A DNA stretch of 64,000 nt from RDYZ01 sp964518905 (GTDB taxonomy: Bacteria > Cyanobacteriota > Cyanobacteriia > Cyanobacteriales > Geitlerinemataceae): the NCBI GenBank assembly GCA_964518905.1, contig CAZFJL010000018.1, positions 1 through 64,000 of the forward strand. The letters run 5' to 3'. Of the stretch, positions 17,767 to 25,919 are shown piece after piece (within the stretch, counting starts at the first letter, position 1; the number at the start of each line of letters is the position of its first letter). Under the pieces are notes generated by a model that saw only the letters and a program-made list of their open reading frames with translations, had not been told where the DNA came from and did not search any database. The position numbers and the translations under genes were made by a program.

Positions 17767-17870
17767 TCGCTACTCGCTTCAGTTCACACCCGCGATCGTT
17801 ATAACAATCCACAAATTTCGGCCTTTTGCGTCAGTCCGACTTCAATCAAACGACCATAGCCACCGCACTA

Positions 17871-17922
17871 GTGTTAACACGTATTCAAGACTTGAGCGGC
17901 CTGCATTCTTGCGTGTTAACAC
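17871..17922. promoter_or_regulatory. Two GTGTTAACAC palindromes, possible operator pair
   Basis: Two perfect 10-bp palindromes lie at 17871-17880 and 17913-17922. Including one flanking base on each side they form the 12-mer AGTGTTAACACG in opposite orientations. The centre-to-centre distance is 42 bp, about four helical turns. This geometry suits paired binding of a dimeric regulator. The downstream frame at 17963 is the nearest candidate target. No known regulator motif is claimed. Confidence 0.35.
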
Positions 17923-17962
17923 TGGCTTGGTATGTAAAGGATTGAGCGTAGGGCGTAACAAT

Positions 17963-18076
17963 ATGAAAACTTTGGATAACACGCTCAATCCTTACAACGA
18001 GAGAGCCCTGTTTAAGAGAGTCTTACGGCAAATAAAAATTGGGTTTGCAACGTTTTGTTGTGTAAATCGATGTTAA
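17963..18076 (+). CDS. Possible 37-residue peptide
   Basis: The frame encodes MKTLDNTLNPYNERALF, then a basic segment KRVLRQIK, and ends in a Cys-containing hydrophobic tail (FATFCCVNRC). The ATG lies in the loop of a 13-bp inverted repeat, so translation could depend on RNA folding. A terminator follows about 100 bp later on the same strand. No clear ribosome binding site is seen and no homologue is recognised, so the call rests on context only. Confidence 0.25.
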   Translation: MKTLDNTLNPYNERALFKRVLRQIKIGFATFCCVNRC

Positions 18077-18173
18077 TTCGGCTCGAACATACGCTAAAAA
18101 ATCATTAACTTGTATGAACTGTCGGCGAACCAATCAATTGGTATTTCCCTGATTCTTATTATTATTTTAGGCA

Positions 18174-18213
18174 CAAAAAAACGATCCTCGCATTTAGCAT
18201 GATCGCTTTTTCT
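18174..18213. terminator. Bidirectional rho-independent terminator
   Basis: CGATC...GATCG arms (18182-18186 and 18201-18205) enclose a short stem-loop. It is preceded by A7 and followed by a CTTTTTCTT tract, so it can end transcripts in both directions. It is suited to the minus-strand gene at 18326 and to any plus-strand transcript from about 17.9 kb. Confidence 0.6.
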
Positions 18214-18325
18214 TGCGGGATCGATTAATTTAATTGTGACTCAATCTAAATTGATTATTTTATTAGAGAGAGTCATGCCGGAAGGTATTGCTATATCTTC
18301 AACTTAATTTTATCGAGAAAATTTA

Positions 18326-18634
18326 TTAGGCTAGTATTTTCTCTGCTGAAGGCATCGAATTTTGAATGTGAAGAGATTCAGCCTTGACTGCTAAAGCTTT
18401 GTAGTCTGCTTTTGAAGGTATTGATTCATGCCGAATTGCCGCCGGAGATGTCAAAGTTACCAGCCCTTCAAGATGTTCCCAAGATGGTGCAAAAGCCGGA
18501 AAAGCCAGCGAACAGGCTTTCCATTGGCTACTAACTGGCGCACCTAATTGCTGACAAAGACCTCCGCGACGACCTTCATGGCTGTAATAGCGGCAGGCTC
18601 GGCAAGATGACACTAGGCAGGATTGGCAACTCAT
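18326..18634 (-). CDS. Small Cys-rich N-terminus protein, unknown function
   Basis: The 102-residue protein starts MSCQSCLVSSCRACRYY, so four cysteines fall within 14 residues, and further cysteines follow in the segment around residues 27-41 (GGLCQQLGAPVSSQWKACSL). The spacing is compatible with a small metal- or Fe-S-binding fold, which is inference. The middle (LAFPAFAPSWEHLEG) looks conserved. It is a stand-alone gene followed by a clear terminator. I recall similar cyanobacterial hypothetical proteins but no assigned function. Confidence 0.7.
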   Translation of the reverse strand: MSCQSCLVSSCRACRYYSHEGRRGGLCQQLGAPVSSQWKACSLAFPAFAPSWEHLEGLVTLTSPAAIRHESIPSKADYKALAVKAESLHIQNSMPSAEKILA

Positions 18635-18891
18635 ATTTTTTAGACCTTAACTCTTTCGGCTATAGCTATTTTATCTCAGAAAAAAGCAGGCGATCCCAAA
18701 GAAAATCTAAAATTCGGTGGTTTCCACCTAGTTTTTGTATTTCGCTTTGTGTCGAGAATCACGTGAGAGAGTCATAGGACGTAGTTGATCTACTGGTATT
18801 TTTACGGTCTGTGTGAAGCATGTGTCCCTTACTGACACTTCCTGCGTGTTACTACTGACGTAAGCGGAATTCAGGGATATGCTTTGCCGAG

Positions 18892-19734
18892 TCAGGGCAA
18901 ATGCGTCTGCTGGGATTGTGGGCTAGACGTGCCGGAGTCTAGGGATGGGGTTCTCTCTGGGTCATGAATTGCGGATTTTTGAGCGTTGGAGTGGGTGGAG
19001 AACGATTCGGGTTTGGGTTCAGCTTGGAAGGCTGGTCGCTCGACGCCGAGGGGCATTGAGGATTTGAAGAGAGAGGTGGCACACAGGGCGCACATCTGCC
19101 AGCGATCGAGTTCTGCGGGGGGGGTCAGGCAATGGCAGCGGGGACAGGCTTGTAGGTGGGGGGCATGGCGTTCGAGGCTGGATTTCCAGCGATCGATGGT
19201 TTGCTGAAGTTTGGGGTTGGTTTTGGGGTTGGTTTTGGGGTTGGTTTTGGGGTTGGGACGTTGAGCTGTGGGGTCTCTGGCTGTGGCAGGGGCATCGTCG
19301 GGGAGAATGTCCGGATTAAGGTTTGGGATGTTGAGGTTTGGGGGCGTGATTGGCCAGTGGCTCGGATGAGGCGTGGCTGTGGTCGAGGTGGGCGGGGATG
19401 GCGCTTGAGGGTGGGCTTGGCAGAGATGGGGGGCGACTCGAAAGCGTAGGGTCTTGATGGTTAGCTGGGCGGGGAGGTTTGGGTGTAGGTGTTGCAGGAT
19501 TTGATGGGTTTGAGCCGTGAGTTGCTGTGCCCAAATCGCTTGGCGGACGGCGATCGTCAGGCTATGACGTTCGTAGCGAATGGGTCGGGAGTTGGTGGCG
19601 ATCTCAGATCCGAGAGCGATCGCCCAGGCGGTGATGATCGCGTCAAGCTGTTGTTGTTCTGGCGATCGAAAGCTGGGGCGTAGTGCCTTGATCAGAGAGG
19701 AGAGATCGGTTAAGTCCATCGAAAAATTCAACAA
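18892..19734 (-). CDS. dciA: DciA-like (DUF721) protein with C-terminal zinc ribbon
   Basis: The N-terminal 105 residues match DUF721/DciA (LSSLIKALRPSF, AIITAWAIALGSEIA, LTIAVRQAIWAQQL, LTIKTLRFRV). DciA assists loading of the replicative helicase DnaB in bacteria without DnaC/DnaI. The central part is a Pro/Thr/Asn linker with a four-fold NPKT repeat (161-175). The C-terminal part has two CxxC pairs (Cys197/200 and Cys215/218), a zinc-ribbon-like element not found in the minimal family. The start is either 19734 or the in-frame ATG at 19716 (MDLTDL). The gene diverges from the SPOR gene. Confidence 0.8.
   Translation of the reverse strand: MLNFSMDLTDLSSLIKALRPSFRSPEQQQLDAIITAWAIALGSEIATNSRPIRYERHSLTIAVRQAIWAQQLTAQTHQILQHLHPNLPAQLTIKTLRFRVAPHLCQAHPQAPSPPTSTTATPHPSHWPITPPNLNIPNLNPDILPDDAPATARDPTAQRPNPKTNPKTNPKTNPKLQQTIDRWKSSLERHAPHLQACPRCHCLTPPAELDRWQMCALCATSLFKSSMPLGVERPAFQAEPKPESFSTHSNAQKSAIHDPERTPSLDSGTSSPQSQQTHLP
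19208..19258. repeat. 12-bp tandem repeat inside dciA
   Basis: GGGGTTGGTTTT is repeated nearly perfectly about four times on the plus strand, coding NPKT units on the minus strand. The repeat length preserves frame. The runs of four G could form a G-quadruplex on the non-coding strand. Confidence 0.75.
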
Positions 19735-19945
19735 AAAGGGCGGGGCGTTGAGCGCGAAATGTATCGATCGATAGGCAAGCTTAACGATCTGTGCAATAAA
19801 TAGTGCGATGGTGCTGCGATTTAAACCTCTCCTGTGCGTGGTGGTTCAACGCCTGTGTCTGGCCGCCAATCGTCTGAAGCTTTGGGGGCACGCACCGCGA
19901 TCGTCCGTTAGGCGGGCAAACTGACGTTCTGGATTTTCTTCTGCC

Positions 19946-21142
19946 ATGAGCTTTTCTTCCCAATCCGAACGGATGAACGATAGTAACGAACGCGATGCTG
20001 CGGTTGCAACGGCGCTATACGCTGCCCTTGGCAGTTTGGACGTGCAGCTCGAAGCCGAGCTAGAACGCTATCGCGATGTTCGGCAGCGTCAGGACTCCGG
20101 CGATCGCCACGCGCTCGATCGTCCGGCGGTGATTCCCGAAGCCACGATCGCTGACGCCGCAATTCCGATTACGCCCGCAGCCGATCTGCTCCCAGAGGGA
20201 CGCGACTCAGAGGGACGTGACTCAGGGGGAAGCGCGTTGGGAATTTCAGCTAGTCCGTTTGATCTGAATTCAGAAGAGGGTGACGATTTTGAACTCGGTG
20301 GCGATGCTGCCGATCTGTCCGGCCTGGATGTGTCGTCGAGTGATGCGAGTGCCGTCGGCGACGGTGAGGCGGGTTTGCCTGATGCGAATACGGCTCCCCC
20401 AGAGGGCTATCTCGCATCGTCCGAGGCGCTGCTCGCGAGCAATCGCAATCGACGTCGCAATACGCGCAAGGTTTCGCCGCTGGGGGTCGGCGGGGTGTTA
20501 CTGCTCTTACTGGCGAGCGCGACGATCGGCTATATCCTCGTCAATCCTGAAAGTCTCGATCGCCTGGGCTGGCGTGCCTGGTTTGATCGCGATGCCGATC
20601 AAACAGCGGAAGATCCCGATTCGACTCCCGTTGCCGAAGCTGACGAGGGTCTACCCACCTCGCCAAATCTGGCCGCCGAAGAATTTGTCGATATTCAAAT
20701 TGATACCTTAAGTGAACTGGCCGCACCGGCGACGCCAACGCCCTCACCCGCACCGACGCCCGCGCCGACGCCGACGCCTGCCGCCGACCAAAACTCGATC
20801 GACAACCTAGCCAACGCCCTCGCACCCCAGACCAACCCCGCAGGCTCGCCCGCACCGGGTGCAACTCCCGCCCCAGCAGCACCCGCCCCGACAAACGCCA
20901 TGCCCCCCTTGCCCGAGGTCACCGCAGACCCGAATTACACCGGGTTTTATCTAGTGGTGGTCAATGAAGGCAACGCGACGGCACTCGCGCGGATTCAAGC
21001 CAGCAATCCCGAGGCATATTTTGAGCAGATTGCAGGGGCTCGGCGGATTCAGGTCGGTGCTTATGATCGTTTGGCGATCGCCCAAGAAGTGGTCGATCGT
21101 CTCAACGCCCAAGGTTTACCGGCTCAGGTCTACCGCCCCTAG
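19946..21142 (+). CDS. SPOR-domain single-pass membrane protein
   Basis: The 398-residue protein has a long acidic N-terminal cytoplasmic region (1-165), a basic stop (NRNRRRNTRK, 166-175) and one membrane helix (about 179-198). A Pro/Ala/Thr-rich periplasmic linker follows, then a C-terminal SPOR-like domain (about 325-395: NYTGFYLVVVNEGN...RRIQVGAYDRLAIAQEVVDRL). SPOR domains bind denuded glycan strands of peptidoglycan at division sites. The gene is directly upstream of murF (71 bp), which fits a cell-wall role. The start is the first ATG, and the ATG ten codons later is an alternative. Confidence 0.85.
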   Translation: MSFSSQSERMNDSNERDAAVATALYAALGSLDVQLEAELERYRDVRQRQDSGDRHALDRPAVIPEATIADAAIPITPAADLLPEGRDSEGRDSGGSALGISASPFDLNSEEGDDFELGGDAADLSGLDVSSSDASAVGDGEAGLPDANTAPPEGYLASSEALLASNRNRRRNTRKVSPLGVGGVLLLLLASATIGYILVNPESLDRLGWRAWFDRDADQTAEDPDSTPVAEADEGLPTSPNLAAEEFVDIQIDTLSELAAPATPTPSPAPTPAPTPTPAADQNSIDNLANALAPQTNPAGSPAPGATPAPAAPAPTNAMPPLPEVTADPNYTGFYLVVVNEGNATALARIQASNPEAYFEQIAGARRIQVGAYDRLAIAQEVVDRLNAQGLPAQVYRP

Positions 21143-21212
21143 CGTTCGCTCTTCAACTTGATCCATCCCTTGTCCAACGCATTGTTAACCCGTTAACCAG
21201 GCTCCATCTTCG

Positions 21213-22622
21213 ATGCAAATTGCACTTTCAACTTTGATCGACGTGGTGCAGGCCACCTCGCACACGCTGAACGATCGCGACGATCTCGCGACGCCGATCG
21301 CGACGCGCATCACGACCGATAGCCGCGAGCTGCGGGCGGGCGATGTGTTTGTGGCGCTGCGGGGCGAGACGTTTGATGGGCATCGGTTTGTTGAGGGGGC
21401 GATCGCGGCGGGGGCGATCGTGGCGATCGTCGATCGGCGGATTGAACTGGCGACACCGGGCGAAACGCTACCGCAAATCGTCGTCGAAAATACGCTCGCG
21501 GCCTACCAGGCGATCGCCCGCTGGTGGCGTGACACGCTCGGAACCACGACGATCGGCATTACCGGCTCGGTCGGTAAAACCACGACGAAAGAACTGATCG
21601 CCGCTGTCCTGAGTCGTGACGGCTTGGTACTGAAAACCCAGAAAAATTACAACAACGAAATCGGCGTCCCCAAAACCTTGCTCGATCTGACACCCGATCA
21701 TAAATATGCGGTCGTCGAAATGGCGATGCGCGGTGAGGGACAGATTGCCGAGTTGGCGCGAATCGCTCGCCCGGATGTGGCCGTAATTGTCAACGTGGGG
21801 ACGGCGCATATTGGTTTGCTCGGATCGCGAGAGGCGATCGCGCGGGCGAAATGCGAGCTGTTGGCGGAGCTACCCGAGACCAGTACGGCGGTGCTCAATG
21901 CCGACAATGCCTTACTGATGTCCACGGCGGCGACGGTGTGGTCTGGGGCGACGGTGACCTACGGTTTCGAGGCGGGGGATCTGCGCGGCCAGATGACCGG
22001 CGAGCAGTTAACTGTGTCAGACCCGATCGCTCAAACCGTGCCGTTACCGTTACCCGGTCAGCACAACGCGAGCAATTACTTAGCCGCGATCGCGGTTGCG
22101 TCAGTGTTGGGACTGGATCTAACGGATTTAGCGCAGGGAATCCATGTCGATTTACCTGGGGGTCGCGCCAAGCGGATTACGCTCGCCAACGATATAGTTT
22201 TGCTCGATGAGACGTATAACGCTGGGTTGGAATCGATGTTGGCGGCGATCGATCTGCTGGCCGAAACGCCGGGAACGCGACGAATTGCGGTGTTGGGAAC
22301 GATGAAAGAATTGGGCGATCAAACGCTGGAATTCCATCGGCAGGTGGGGCAAGCGGTGGTCGATCGTGGTTTAGACGGCGTGTTGATCGTGGCGGAACCG
22401 GACGCGGCGGCAGCGATGATGGAGGCGATCGATCCGGCGGTGACTCCGTGCGTGGTGGAAACGGAGGAAACCGACGCGGCGCGATCGCGCGTGACGGAAA
22501 AGCTAGTCGAAATGCTGCAACCCGGCGATCGGGTCTTGCTCAAGGCGTCCCATTCGGTGGCACTCGATCACGTCGTGGCTGCTTTGGTCGATCGGCTGGG
22601 TTTGGCCGAGGGTTCGATTTAG
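21213..22622 (+). CDS. murF: UDP-MurNAc-tripeptide--D-Ala-D-Ala ligase MurF
   Basis: MurF adds D-Ala-D-Ala to the UDP-MurNAc tripeptide in the cytoplasm, the last step of the soluble peptidoglycan precursor pathway. The 469 residues show the N-terminal domain (TDSRELRAGDVFVALRG), the ATP-binding loop GITGSVGKTTTKELIAAVL (about residues 110-128), the carbamate-lysine region VVEMAMRGEGQI, and C-terminal VLLKASHSVALDHV. The length is normal. A GTTAACCCGTTAAC palindrome precedes the start. The D-Ala-D-Ala ligase gene is elsewhere in the window (46.4 kb). Confidence 0.96.
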   Translation: MQIALSTLIDVVQATSHTLNDRDDLATPIATRITTDSRELRAGDVFVALRGETFDGHRFVEGAIAAGAIVAIVDRRIELATPGETLPQIVVENTLAAYQAIARWWRDTLGTTTIGITGSVGKTTTKELIAAVLSRDGLVLKTQKNYNNEIGVPKTLLDLTPDHKYAVVEMAMRGEGQIAELARIARPDVAVIVNVGTAHIGLLGSREAIARAKCELLAELPETSTAVLNADNALLMSTAATVWSGATVTYGFEAGDLRGQMTGEQLTVSDPIAQTVPLPLPGQHNASNYLAAIAVASVLGLDLTDLAQGIHVDLPGGRAKRITLANDIVLLDETYNAGLESMLAAIDLLAETPGTRRIAVLGTMKELGDQTLEFHRQVGQAVVDRGLDGVLIVAEPDAAAAMMEAIDPAVTPCVVETEETDAARSRVTEKLVEMLQPGDRVLLKASHSVALDHVVAALVDRLGLAEGSI

Positions 22623-22699
22623 GATAAATTCCCTACACCATCGTCAGCAAGTTTTGTAAACTTTGGGTTAACCCCGCTTGTTCGATCGAGGAGAAACCG

Positions 22700-24016
22700 T
22701 TGACCCCGTCCTATCTTGCCCCCTTTGCCAAACGCCGCCAAGACTTCCTCGCCGCGATCGGCGACGGTACGGCGATCCTCCGCAGCGCCCCGATGGCCGT
22801 AATGCACAACGATGTCGAATATAATTTTCGCCAAGACAGCAATTTTTTCTACCTAACCGGATTCAACGAAGCCAACGCCGTCGCCGTCTTCGCGCCGCAC
22901 CACGACGAACATCAGTATATTTTGTTCGTTGAACCGAAGGATATCAAAGCCGAAATTTGGACGGGGTATCGCACCGGTGTCGAAGCCGCCCAGGAAAAAT
23001 ACGGCGCGGATATCGCCTACCCGATCGCCGAGCTCGCGGAACATTTGCCGCAATACCTCAAACCCGCCGATCGCATCCTCTACCGCTTTGGCCATGACGA
23101 GGCATTTAACACCGAGGTGATCGGCTTTTGGCAGCGGTTGTTACGGCGTCGCGATCGCGATGGCTATGCACCGGTGGCGATCGAAGATCCGTCGGACTAT
23201 CTCCACTCGATGCGTCTGATCAAAGACCCCAGCGAACTGCAACACATGCGCCGCGCCGCCGAAATTGCCGCCGAAGCGCACAACCTGGCGCGGACGATCG
23301 CCCAGCCCGGTATGTACGAATACGAAGTGCAGGCGGCGATGGAGCATATTTTCGCCAAGCAGGGCGGCGGCATCGCCTATCCGTCGATCGTCGCCTCCGG
23401 TGGTAATAGCTGCATTTTGCACTACGTCGAAAACAATCAGCGCCTGGGCGAAACCGATTTGCTGCTGATCGACGCCGGTTGCTCGGTGGGTTACTACAAC
23501 TCCGATATTACGCGCACGTTTCCCGTCGGTGGCACGTTTACGCCAGAGCAAAAAGCGATCTACGAAATCGTGCTCGAAGCGCAACTCGCCGCGATCGACT
23601 GCGTTGCCCCCGGTATTCCCTACAACGAACACCACGACGCCGCCGTTCGTGTCATCGTCGAAGGCTTGCTCGACCTCGGGCTACTCGCAGGCGACATCGA
23701 CGAAATCATCACCGAGAAAAAATACAAGCCGTTTTATATGCACTCCACCGGCCACTGGCTCGGGCTGGATGTGCATGATGTGGGGGCATACAAATACGGC
23801 GAAGACTGGCAGGAACTCGCGGCGGGCAATGTGCTGACTGTGGAGCCGGGGATTTATATTTCGCCGTATATCGAGCCGATCGAGGGTCAGCCGGAGGTCG
23901 ATCCGAAGTGGCACGGCATCGGGGTGCGGATTGAGGATGATGTCTTGGTGACGGAGACGGGGCTGGAAATCCTGACGGAGGCCGTACCGAAGTCGGTGGC
24001 CGCGATGGAGCGTTGA
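22700..24016 (+). CDS. pepP: Xaa-Pro aminopeptidase (M24B, PepP type)
   Basis: The enzyme removes N-terminal residues preceding proline. The 438-residue protein has the AMP_N domain (residues 1-140, with FRQDSNFFYLTGFNE) and a pita-bread metallopeptidase domain. Metal ligands are visible in DAGCSVGYYNSDITRTF (two Asp), HSTGHWLGLDVHDVG (His), VEPGIYI (Glu) and GIGVRIEDD (Glu). The start is TTG at 22700 with GAGGAG nearby. The family opening (YLAPFAKRRQDFL) sits at that site, and no better start exists. It is 77 bp downstream of murF and may share its transcript. Confidence 0.94.
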   Translation: MTPSYLAPFAKRRQDFLAAIGDGTAILRSAPMAVMHNDVEYNFRQDSNFFYLTGFNEANAVAVFAPHHDEHQYILFVEPKDIKAEIWTGYRTGVEAAQEKYGADIAYPIAELAEHLPQYLKPADRILYRFGHDEAFNTEVIGFWQRLLRRRDRDGYAPVAIEDPSDYLHSMRLIKDPSELQHMRRAAEIAAEAHNLARTIAQPGMYEYEVQAAMEHIFAKQGGGIAYPSIVASGGNSCILHYVENNQRLGETDLLLIDAGCSVGYYNSDITRTFPVGGTFTPEQKAIYEIVLEAQLAAIDCVAPGIPYNEHHDAAVRVIVEGLLDLGLLAGDIDEIITEKKYKPFYMHSTGHWLGLDVHDVGAYKYGEDWQELAAGNVLTVEPGIYISPYIEPIEGQPEVDPKWHGIGVRIEDDVLVTETGLEILTEAVPKSVAAMER

Positions 24017-24430
24017 CACTCCCCAGCCTAAAGGCGTGGGGATTCTTGGTTCAACGAAACCACTTAATCAAAGTACCTTGCAGTGCTTCAACCAGAGGTG
24101 GGATTCTCCCCAAGCGTAAATTCGGGTATGCCCTACCCTATTCGCATTACTGCGAGTTCTTTTTTTTTGACCTGAAACAATTTGTTTCAAAAACTGGTTG
24201 TCTAGCTCCCATGAATCTTTTACCCACTGCTGGGGGAAACTAGAACTGTGCAGCAGAACCGCATAGATTCAATTGTCAAGGTTCAGTGTTCTGCCGTTAA
24301 GCAACTAGGTTTTTAGACAGGTTGTTTACCTTTTCCTGTTACTGAAAAGAGTAGCAGGCTCAGATATCAGATATCAATAGACAACCCACCAAAAGCCGTC
24401 CTAGAATGACGGGGTTTTAAACCCAGTTTT
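24017..24430. mobile_element. Transposase-less IS200/IS605-like remnant or non-autonomous derivative
   Basis: The left side has CTCCCCAGCC-TAAA-GGCGTGGGG, an imperfect hairpin (24020-24041) followed by GATTCTTGGTTCAACG. The right side has CCGTC-CTAGAAT-GACGG (24396-24412) followed by GGGGTTTTAAACCCA. Both resemble the subterminal hairpins that border tnpB-type IS200/IS605 elements in cyanobacterial genomes. The interior of about 350 bp has no reading frame with TnpA or TnpB motifs, and base composition differs from the flanks. The element begins immediately after the pepP stop. The end assignment rests on remembered consensus, not a search. Confidence 0.5.
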
Positions 24431-24556
24431 TCGATAACGGCGCAATCGGTCTCGTGTGGGGTGGCTCAAGCGGTTACAGCCGGAGCAATTGTAGGATAGA
24501 GGCGAATTTAACCAATTCATCTTTGGCTAATTTATTACTCAAGCCCCAAACAGGCT

Positions 24557-25150
24557 GTGGATGCCATGGTATACAAACGGTTGCAGGATGGTGAAATGCG
24601 GGTGCAAAAACAGGAACAAGGCAAAATCCAAGGCCAATATGATGATCAATCTCACGATCGATTGTTGATGCATCCGCTAGGCACGGTGGCCTTGGGCGCG
24701 ATCGCCAGCGTCATCACGGCCTGCAATATCAGCCAGCCGCCCAGCTCCTCCGCGACGAGTGGCGGCATGACTTTACCGCTAACCGAAAACGCGACAACTC
24801 CTGCGCCGGTGTCACCAGCGGATCAGGAACCGATGCCGGTGGTCGATCGGGTGATCCAGTATCCGAATGCGCCGCTGCCGGTGCAGGTGTTCGAGGTGGT
24901 GTCACTGACGGCGGATCAGGTGAATGCGCTGAATGGGATGTATCAGCAGTTTGCGAAAGTGGATGCGCGGACGGAGCCGATCGCGCCGGGAAGTGCGACG
25001 GTGTATAACGAGTGGGCGGCGCTGTGTCTGGGTGAGGAAAATCAGGCGGGGTGTCCGAAGTCGGCGGCGCACCAGTTGATTAGCTATGGCGAGTTTTGGC
25101 AGGCGAATCAGTTGGTCACGTCGGGGGGCTGGGTGTTGTACAAGCCGTAG
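24557..25150 (+). CDS. Putative lipoprotein of unknown function
   Basis: The frame encodes up to 197 residues. A hydrophobic stretch ends in a lipobox-like VITAC (Cys at about residue 56), followed by a Ser/Thr/Pro-rich tether and a C-terminal domain of about 100 residues (PVQVFEVVSLTADQVNALN, WAALCLGEENQAGCPKSA, YGEFWQANQLVTSGGWVLYKP). Two Cys in the C-terminal part could form a disulphide. The long hydrophilic N-terminal part before the hydrophobic stretch suggests that the true start is further downstream (ATG near 24668). I do not recognise the family. Confidence 0.55.
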   Translation: MDAMVYKRLQDGEMRVQKQEQGKIQGQYDDQSHDRLLMHPLGTVALGAIASVITACNISQPPSSSATSGGMTLPLTENATTPAPVSPADQEPMPVVDRVIQYPNAPLPVQVFEVVSLTADQVNALNGMYQQFAKVDARTEPIAPGSATVYNEWAALCLGEENQAGCPKSAAHQLISYGEFWQANQLVTSGGWVLYKP

Positions 25151-25243
25151 GTGCGATCGAGTATCGTGAGTTAAGGCAATGAGGGACTGACGCCAAGGCC
25201 ATTAATACATCAATTCTGAGAGCTGGTTTATGGAGGGGAAGCG

Positions 25244-25576
25244 ATGAAACTTCACGAGATTGAGTGGGAAGATGATCGACTTGCGGCGTTTTGCGATCGC
25301 TGGGATGTGATCGAGTTTTCGCTGTTTGGGTCGATTTTGCGCGATGATTTTCGAGCAGATAGTGATGTAGATGTGCTGGTGGATTTTGCAGCGGGGGCGC
25401 GACGAACATTGTTTGACCTCGTGGCGATGGAGTTGGAGTTGATAGAGTTATTTGGGCGTGATGTGGATTTGTTGACGCGGGGCGGGATTGAGAGCAGTTC
25501 AAATTATTTGCGTCGTCAGGAAATTTTGTCGAGTGTGCGGAGTATCTATGAATCGCGATCTACAGTCTCTGCTTGA
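25244..25576 (+). CDS. mntA: MntA-type nucleotidyltransferase antitoxin
   Basis: The 110-residue protein has the minimal nucleotidyltransferase motif. Gly29-Ser30 is followed ten residues later by Asp41-x-Asp43 (FGSILRDDFRADSDVDVLV). MntA proteins neutralise the HEPN toxin HepT by adding AMP to a tyrosine next to its active site. The 3' end overlaps the next gene by 29 bases, the usual arrangement for this pair. A GGAGGGGAAGCG ribosome binding site precedes the start. Confidence 0.9.
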   Translation: MKLHEIEWEDDRLAAFCDRWDVIEFSLFGSILRDDFRADSDVDVLVDFAAGARRTLFDLVAMELELIELFGRDVDLLTRGGIESSSNYLRRQEILSSVRSIYESRSTVSA

Positions 25577-25886
25577 CATGTTGCAGTCGGCGCGATTAGC
25601 GGTTGACTATCTGCGTGGCCGATCGCGTCAAGAGTTATCGCAAGAGCTTCAGCTTCAGGATGCGGTGGTCAGACGGTTGACGATTGTTGGTGAGGCGGCG
25701 AATCGGGTGTCGGAGCCTATGCGCGATCGGCTGTCCGGAATTCCGTGGGTGATGCTTCGCGGGATGCGAAATCGTTTAGTGCATGAGTATGACGGCGTGA
25801 ATTTGGATATTGTTTGGGAGACAGTCAGGGAAAATTTGCCGGGACTGATTGTTGAGCTAGAGCGGGTAGTTCCACAATCCGAGTGA
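25548..25886 (+). CDS. hepT: HepT-type HEPN ribonuclease toxin
   Basis: The protein has 112 residues from the ATG at 25548, which lies within the end of mntA. The HEPN active-site motif R-x4-H is Arg74...His79 (RNRLVHEY), and the tyrosine that MntA modifies is Tyr81. The helical pattern and the GEAANRVSE segment also match HepT. Longer upstream starts in this frame are unlikely because they run through the mntA coding region. The pair forms a type VII-like toxin-antitoxin operon on the edge of an accessory island. Confidence 0.9.
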   Translation: MNRDLQSLLDMLQSARLAVDYLRGRSRQELSQELQLQDAVVRRLTIVGEAANRVSEPMRDRLSGIPWVMLRGMRNRLVHEYDGVNLDIVWETVRENLPGLIVELERVVPQSE

Positions 25887-25919
25887 GGCTTGTTTCGGCG
25901 ACAAGGTTGACGATCGCAC

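Larger units (their letters stand above)
17656..18325. other. 670-bp intergenic region rich in palindromes
   Basis: The stretch holds a family A repeat (17742-17766), two GTGTTAACAC palindromes (17871-17880 and 17913-17922), a 13-bp inverted repeat (17937-17949 with 17981-17993), a possible 37-residue reading frame (17963-18076) and a bidirectional terminator (18174-18213). It is more AT-rich than its flanks and poor in HIP1 sites. No convincing larger gene is present. Confidence 0.7.

Noticed and set aside
17747..18076. 109-residue plus-strand frame
   Set aside because: Its first half is read through a family A repeat (GSAHPT) and through palindromes. Only the last 37 codons were kept as a low-confidence possibility.
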